64,000 bases of DNA from Bacteroidota bacterium (GTDB lineage: Bacteria > Bacteroidota > Bacteroidia > Chitinophagales > Chitinophagaceae), in contig VGFK01000001.1 in the NCBI GenBank assembly GCA_016868895.1, positions 87,006-151,005 on the forward strand, given 5' to 3'. How positions within the stretch are numbered: the stretch's first letter is position 1; each line of letters starts with the position of its first letter. Positions 60,319 to 64,000 of the stretch are shown here, one piece after another. Position numbers and translations under genes: made by a program. The notes under the pieces are model-generated. The model was not told the DNA's origin. It worked only from the letters and a program-made list of their open reading frames with translations, and did no database searches.

Positions 60319-60867
60319 TCAAAGCCTCAATTCACCCAAGTGTTCCAATGCATAAAACAGCGCAGTGGCATGCATGCTTTGCAGAATTGATTTTTCTTTT
60401 AAGAGCTGCTTTACTTCTTCTAGTGTCATCAAACGAAGTTCAATCTCCTCGTTTTCATCCAGTTCTTGTCCACTGATTTTCACTCCCCCTTGAGCAAGAA
60501 ACATGTGCATCCAATTCGAGTGGGTAGACGGATTGGCCGAAGTCTTTCCCAGGTATGTATACGAGTCAAATACATACCCTGTTTCTTCTTTTAGTTCCCT
60601 GGCAATTGCAGCTTCAAAGGATACATCATCTGCATCTACACAACCACCGGGTATCTCCAACATGGTCAAACCGGCGGCATGGCGGTATTGACGCTCCATG
60701 ATGAATGATCCTTCCCGGGTGATGGCTACTGCAGTTACCCATTCCGGAAATTCATACACATAATATGGATCAACGATGCGACCATCTGGCTTTTCACAAC
60801 GGTCTTTTCTAACCGTGAACCAGAGGTCCTTAAAAAGGTATTCAGATTGGATTTGTTTCCAGTTCAT
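60319..60867 (-). CDS. Nudix hydrolase, ADP-ribose pyrophosphatase-like
   Basis: A 182-residue Nudix protein. The Nudix box is intact: GGCVDADDVSFEAAIARELKEETGY, with the catalytic glutamates in REL-EET. The N-terminal strand exchange region (YYVYEFPEWVTAVAITREG) and the YRHAAGLTMLEIPGG segment fit the ADP-ribose pyrophosphatase type. The substrate has not been established. It follows the FkbM-type gene by two bases and is therefore in the same operon. Confidence 0.9.
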   Translation of the reverse strand: MNWKQIQSEYLFKDLWFTVRKDRCEKPDGRIVDPYYVYEFPEWVTAVAITREGSFIMERQYRHAAGLTMLEIPGGCVDADDVSFEAAIARELKEETGYVFDSYTYLGKTSANPSTHSNWMHMFLAQGGVKISGQELDENEEIELRLMTLEEVKQLLKEKSILQSMHATALFYALEHLGELRL

Positions 60868-60869
60868 GG

Positions 60870-61751
60870 TTAACGTTTGTGTGCGCGAATCAATGCGCGG
60901 CGGAGATAGGGCGCTCGAATGGACTTATCGTAGTGGAAAATCATAAATCCTTTTGAAGGCTCCACTCGAAAACCGTATGAATGTAGCAGATCAGTAAACG
61001 CTTGTTCGTCGTCATGTTTGTGATAGGTACACAATGCAAGTCGTAATGGTTGTCTGTGTTGAAGAATATGCTGAAATCCTTTGAGGAGTCGCTGCTCTCC
61101 CCCATCAACATCAATTTTCAAGAAATTGATCTCCCTTTCTTTAAAGAACGCATCTCCTGTGCATTGCATGCCTTCATTCGAGTCGGATACCATCCGTTCA
61201 ATGATTTCTACTTTGTGGCTCCAGGGGGCAAATGTATGTCGCAGTGCTTCCACCCATTGCGGGTCGCACTCAAACAAATAAATTTTTTTAACCTTTTCCA
61301 CCACCGATAGGGCAAAATTTCCTTCAGCAGCTCCAAAATCTGCCAAAACGGTTTCCCCATCTACCTGAAAGCTTTCACTCAAATACCGGTGTGGACTTTC
61401 CACATCCTGCTCCATGCACAAGTCCCGGTATGCTCGTTGAATGCGATCGCAGCTCCAGTTTTTCCGAAAAAAAAGGCGCTTTCCTTCATGGACCACATAC
61501 TTAAACCCATTGTTATCATCTACCCATACCTCTACCTCTTCTTTTTTATACCCATCAATGAATGAATAAGGGAAGGTATGCACACCCCTTGTTTGCACAA
61601 ACGGAATGACGCGATTCCACTCTTTATTGTCCTTTAATTCAGGGTGAGTCGTCCAATAGCATACGAGACCTTGTTTTATTTGCTTATGCAGGATCGCTCT
61701 GCGAATCGGCTTGGGAACGAAGATTCGATATAATTGTGAAGGAATGGACAT
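60870..61751 (-). CDS. FkbM-family SAM-dependent methyltransferase
   Basis: A 293-residue protein with a class I methyltransferase fold from about residue 120. The SAM loop is LADFGAAEGNFALSVVEK, the acidic loop has YLFECDPQWVEAL, and the FkbM signature is FLKIDVDGGEQRLLKG. The N-terminal 120 residues are family-unlike and perhaps recruit the substrate. FkbM-type enzymes O-methylate sugars or other hydroxyls, often for surface polysaccharides. No glycan cluster is directly adjacent. Confidence 0.85.
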   Translation of the reverse strand: MSIPSQLYRIFVPKPIRRAILHKQIKQGLVCYWTTHPELKDNKEWNRVIPFVQTRGVHTFPYSFIDGYKKEEVEVWVDDNNGFKYVVHEGKRLFFRKNWSCDRIQRAYRDLCMEQDVESPHRYLSESFQVDGETVLADFGAAEGNFALSVVEKVKKIYLFECDPQWVEALRHTFAPWSHKVEIIERMVSDSNEGMQCTGDAFFKEREINFLKIDVDGGEQRLLKGFQHILQHRQPLRLALCTYHKHDDEQAFTDLLHSYGFRVEPSKGFMIFHYDKSIRAPYLRRALIRAHKR

Positions 61752-61791
61752 GCAATAGGCTCAGTGGCCACGCAAATGTATTGAATGGACG

Positions 61792-63366
61792 TCAAACCTT
61801 AATTACAGTCTTGACCTGTTGGATGATTTCATTTTGTAGACGGATGTAATACACTCCGGCTGGAAGGTGTTGTCCATTATATTGCGTTTCAAACGTTCCG
61901 GGGTCCATCACCTGATCGATCAAAATTTTCACAAGTCGACCAGCACCATCCAGCACTTGGATCAAGGTATGCCCTCCTGCTGTTTTGAATTGTACCTTAA
62001 TTGTAGAGAAGAAAGGATTGGGGTACGGCACCAGCAATTGATCGGGATCTCCTACTGGTGAGAGTACCGAACAGGTTCCGGTTTTCGTCAGGGGTAGATT
62101 CTGAAATTGTTTAAGCATGACCGTGTTCAACATTCCCGCATCCACGCATAACCAATTGGAAAGTATGCTTGCATAAACACTTCTGAAATCATATTGATAG
62201 GGTACATTATCAGAAACCGTTGCGTTCAGGGGAATATCGGGGTTGTTTCCTGAAATACCCGGCTGTACGCTATCGCCAAAAACAAATAAGGGAGCAGCGG
62301 CCCCATGATCGGTACCATTAGAGCCATTGCTCTTGATACGTCGACCAAATTCTGAATATGTCATACCCACTACCCGTTTCTCAATTTCCAAAAAGCGCAA
62401 ATCATCTTGAAAAGCCTTAATGGCGCTGCTCACATTTCCCAATAGGCGGGCATGGATTCCTCCAGTGGTGTCTCCCGTATTGACTTGATTGGCGTGTGTA
62501 TCAAATCCTCCGTAACTGACCAGGTAAATTTTTGTTTTAAGTCCCCCTTTAATCAAACGGGCCACAATCTTTAACTGGTCCGCCAGTGTGTTACCCGTGG
62601 GGTAAGGCATTTGGGAAGTCACCTTCGAATTGGCCGTTTTAATAACATCTCCATATCGCTGTGTTTGCCGGTATGTTTCCCGCACAAAGGTGAGTTCCTT
62701 GCCCGCGTAACTATTGGGGGCAGGGTCGGATTGATTGTTTACAAAGCTATAGAAGGAACTGGGATTGGAAATGCTCATACCCATCGGTTGTGCGGGACCT
62801 TGCAGGGTCAGGGAAGTAACAGAACCGATTTGGATGGCAAGGGGATCAGGCATCGTAGTATTGGGATAATTACTGGGAAAGCCCGGGTAGAGTTCATCCA
62901 ACAATCGTCCCAGCCAACCGGTATTCACTACCTGGTTACTTTCTGAAGCACTCATCCAGATATCCGTTGCCCGAAAGTGAGAGAAATTTGGACGCGGATA
63001 TCCTACAGATTGCACGATATGCATTTTGCCTTCATTGAAAAGCTGCTGCATGCCGGTCATTGCAGGATGCAACCCTGTATTGGGATGCCGATCGAGCCGA
63101 AGGACCTTTTCCTGAGCGATATATACATTGTTTCGTGCATTGTAATACTGTCCAAACTTATCGATGGGAATAACCGTATTCAATCCATCATTGCCACCAT
63201 TGAGCTGAATCACTACCAACACACGGTCGTTGTCACCAGCCGGCAACAAATAATTATCCAATAACTGATGACCAGAAGCATACGCACGAAATCCCACACC
63301 GGACATAAATGAAGGCACCATCAGTCCCGCAGGCAAGTAATTATTTATGAATCGTCTTCTATCCAT
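61792..63366 (-). CDS. DUF1501 protein with type IX secretion sorting domain
   Basis: A 524-residue exported protein. The N-terminus MDRRRFINNYLPAGLMVPSF has the double-arginine look of a Tat signal. The DUF1501 alpha/beta domain (about 40-425) shows VVIQLNGGNDGLNTVIP, GLHPAMTGMQQLFNEGKMHIVQSVGYP (core), GFDTHANQVNTGD and SEFGRRIKSNGSNGTDHGAAAP, motifs typical of the family, which is distantly related to sulfatases and alkaline phosphatases. Residues about 435-524 form a type A sorting domain (PYPNPFFSTIKVQF, LPAGVYYIRL). It follows the DUF1800 gene by nine bases; the two families are normally paired. Confidence 0.92.
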   Translation of the reverse strand: MDRRRFINNYLPAGLMVPSFMSGVGFRAYASGHQLLDNYLLPAGDNDRVLVVIQLNGGNDGLNTVIPIDKFGQYYNARNNVYIAQEKVLRLDRHPNTGLHPAMTGMQQLFNEGKMHIVQSVGYPRPNFSHFRATDIWMSASESNQVVNTGWLGRLLDELYPGFPSNYPNTTMPDPLAIQIGSVTSLTLQGPAQPMGMSISNPSSFYSFVNNQSDPAPNSYAGKELTFVRETYRQTQRYGDVIKTANSKVTSQMPYPTGNTLADQLKIVARLIKGGLKTKIYLVSYGGFDTHANQVNTGDTTGGIHARLLGNVSSAIKAFQDDLRFLEIEKRVVGMTYSEFGRRIKSNGSNGTDHGAAAPLFVFGDSVQPGISGNNPDIPLNATVSDNVPYQYDFRSVYASILSNWLCVDAGMLNTVMLKQFQNLPLTKTGTCSVLSPVGDPDQLLVPYPNPFFSTIKVQFKTAGGHTLIQVLDGAGRLVKILIDQVMDPGTFETQYNGQHLPAGVYYIRLQNEIIQQVKTVIKV

Positions 63367-63375
63367 GTTGCGGGT

Positions 63376-64000
63376 TTACATGAGTTGATACTCCGGCAGG
63401 TTCATTAAGTATTTAACCAAGGACGTGATAGCCGTGGTTACGTGTTTGGTATTGGCTGCATTGCTGGGCGTAGCAACATAGGTTTCCCACGCGTTGGTCC
63501 AATAATAATCTTCCGACTGTCCTGCAAGGAGAATATCCCGTTTGAGTTGTGTTTTATGTGCTGGGGTTATTCCAATCCCGAGCAGATGATTAACCAAATC
63601 ATCGATCAGGAAGTTCGGGTTTTCAGGTCGACTGAATTTACGAACCAGGTTGACGCCATTGACGGCTACCTTGAATCCGTTCATCGTATAGCCCGTTGTG
63701 GCCAAAATATCCAGGTACTGGATACGCTTTGGCAATGTATCGGTATTGATCCAATATTCATAAAAACCAGGTTCCTGGTAAAAAGCTTTCCACCCACTCA
63801 CGTCAGGAGGATCTCCTAAATTTTGTTGCATGTTAGTGAGGTAGGCAACCAATTGATTCCACAAAGGATAATTGATAGCGTAAGCGTCGGCCGACGCAAA
63901 CTGTACGTCGGTCTCGCGCAACATCCCAATGAGCATGTCAGCGGGACTTTTAATCTGTGCCCCTATATAGGTTGTTTCGTAGAAATGAGAACTTGATAAT
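63376..64000 (-). CDS. DUF1800 domain protein (N-terminus beyond window)
   Basis: The minus-strand frame is open through the right edge and gives about 208 C-terminal residues, starting within SHFYETTYIGAQIKSPADML. GDPPDVSGWKAFYQEPGFYEYWINTDTLPKRI (core DVSGW...W) and the closing ALIxLPEYQLM-like end (LVKYLMNLPEYQLM) are typical of DUF1800 proteins. An internal ATG at 63936 is not the real start. DUF1800 and DUF1501 genes occur side by side in many bacteria and are thought to form a secreted or envelope system of unknown role. Confidence 0.9.
   Translation of the reverse strand, partial: LSSSHFYETTYIGAQIKSPADMLIGMLRETDVQFASADAYAINYPLWNQLVAYLTNMQQNLGDPPDVSGWKAFYQEPGFYEYWINTDTLPKRIQYLDILATTGYTMNGFKVAVNGVNLVRKFSRPENPNFLIDDLVNHLLGIGITPAHKTQLKRDILLAGQSEDYYWTNAWETYVATPSNAANTKHVTTAITSLVKYLMNLPEYQLM

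Overview
This window looks like a chromosomal segment from a Bacteroidota bacterium, most likely a member of the Chitinophagaceae or a close relative. Supporting signs are a SusC/RagA TonB receptor, type IX secretion C-terminal sorting domains (CotH-like and DUF1501 proteins), a PorW/SprE-like TPR protein, Bacteroidota promoter elements (TTTG and TAnnTTTG), a DAHP synthase-chorismate mutase fusion, and a DTE-type proteorhodopsin next to blh. The rhodopsin-blh pair suggests a sunlit, probably aquatic, habitat. Gene density is high and gene overlaps of 1-4 bases are common. I see no phage, insertion sequence, CRISPR array or rRNA operon.

Layout. 1-2581: SusC-like receptor cut by the left edge. 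2582-3090: GMC-oxidoreductase relic, tRNA-Ala(GGC) and its terminator. 3091-6881: RRM protein, queuosine-precursor transporter, PEP carboxylase. 6957-9732: threonine operon consisting of a Thr-rich leader peptide, a small ORF resembling an internal piece of aspartokinase I, thrB and thrC. 9950-11698: proteorhodopsin, a strong terminator, then blh. 11726-20216: GNAT enzyme, SprT/AtpI-like/AtpZ/M23-like cluster, PorW/SprE-like TPR protein, class A PBP, beta-barrel protein and RlpA. 20379-24520: tight five-gene operon of unknown purpose (VanX-like, SDR, SIS, MetE-core, UlaG-like). 24517-32364: aromatic amino acid operon read leftwards (pheA, aminotransferase, tyrA, DAHP synthase-CM, aroB, aroA, aroC, DUF952), preceded by a Phe/Tyr-rich leader peptide and an intrinsic terminator. 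32371-36125: DEAD-box helicase, Ala-rich lipoprotein, and a sigma factor paired with an anti-sigma/trypsin-like protease fusion. 36136-54972: housekeeping genes (lipB, rluA-type, pyrF, kynU, glmM, nifS-type, mutS) mixed with secreted hydrolases and conserved unknowns. 55052-64000: CotH protein, a degenerate Hpt-like protein behind inverted repeats, rsmG, glycosyltransferase, folC, Nudix, FkbM methyltransferase, and a DUF1501/DUF1800 pair cut by the right edge.

How the parts connect. PEP carboxylase makes oxaloacetate, the carbon source of aspartate, and diverges from the threonine operon, which converts homoserine to threonine. Both amino acid operons carry the marks of ribosome-mediated attenuation: leader peptides rich in the end-product amino acids. 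The aromatic one shows a textbook promoter-leader-terminator order. Blh makes retinal for the rhodopsin; the rhodopsin has a glycine where antenna-binding rhodopsins have their carotenoid fenestration. Several genes have the -7 promoter element only 4-6 bases before the start codon, which predicts leaderless or nearly leaderless mRNAs.
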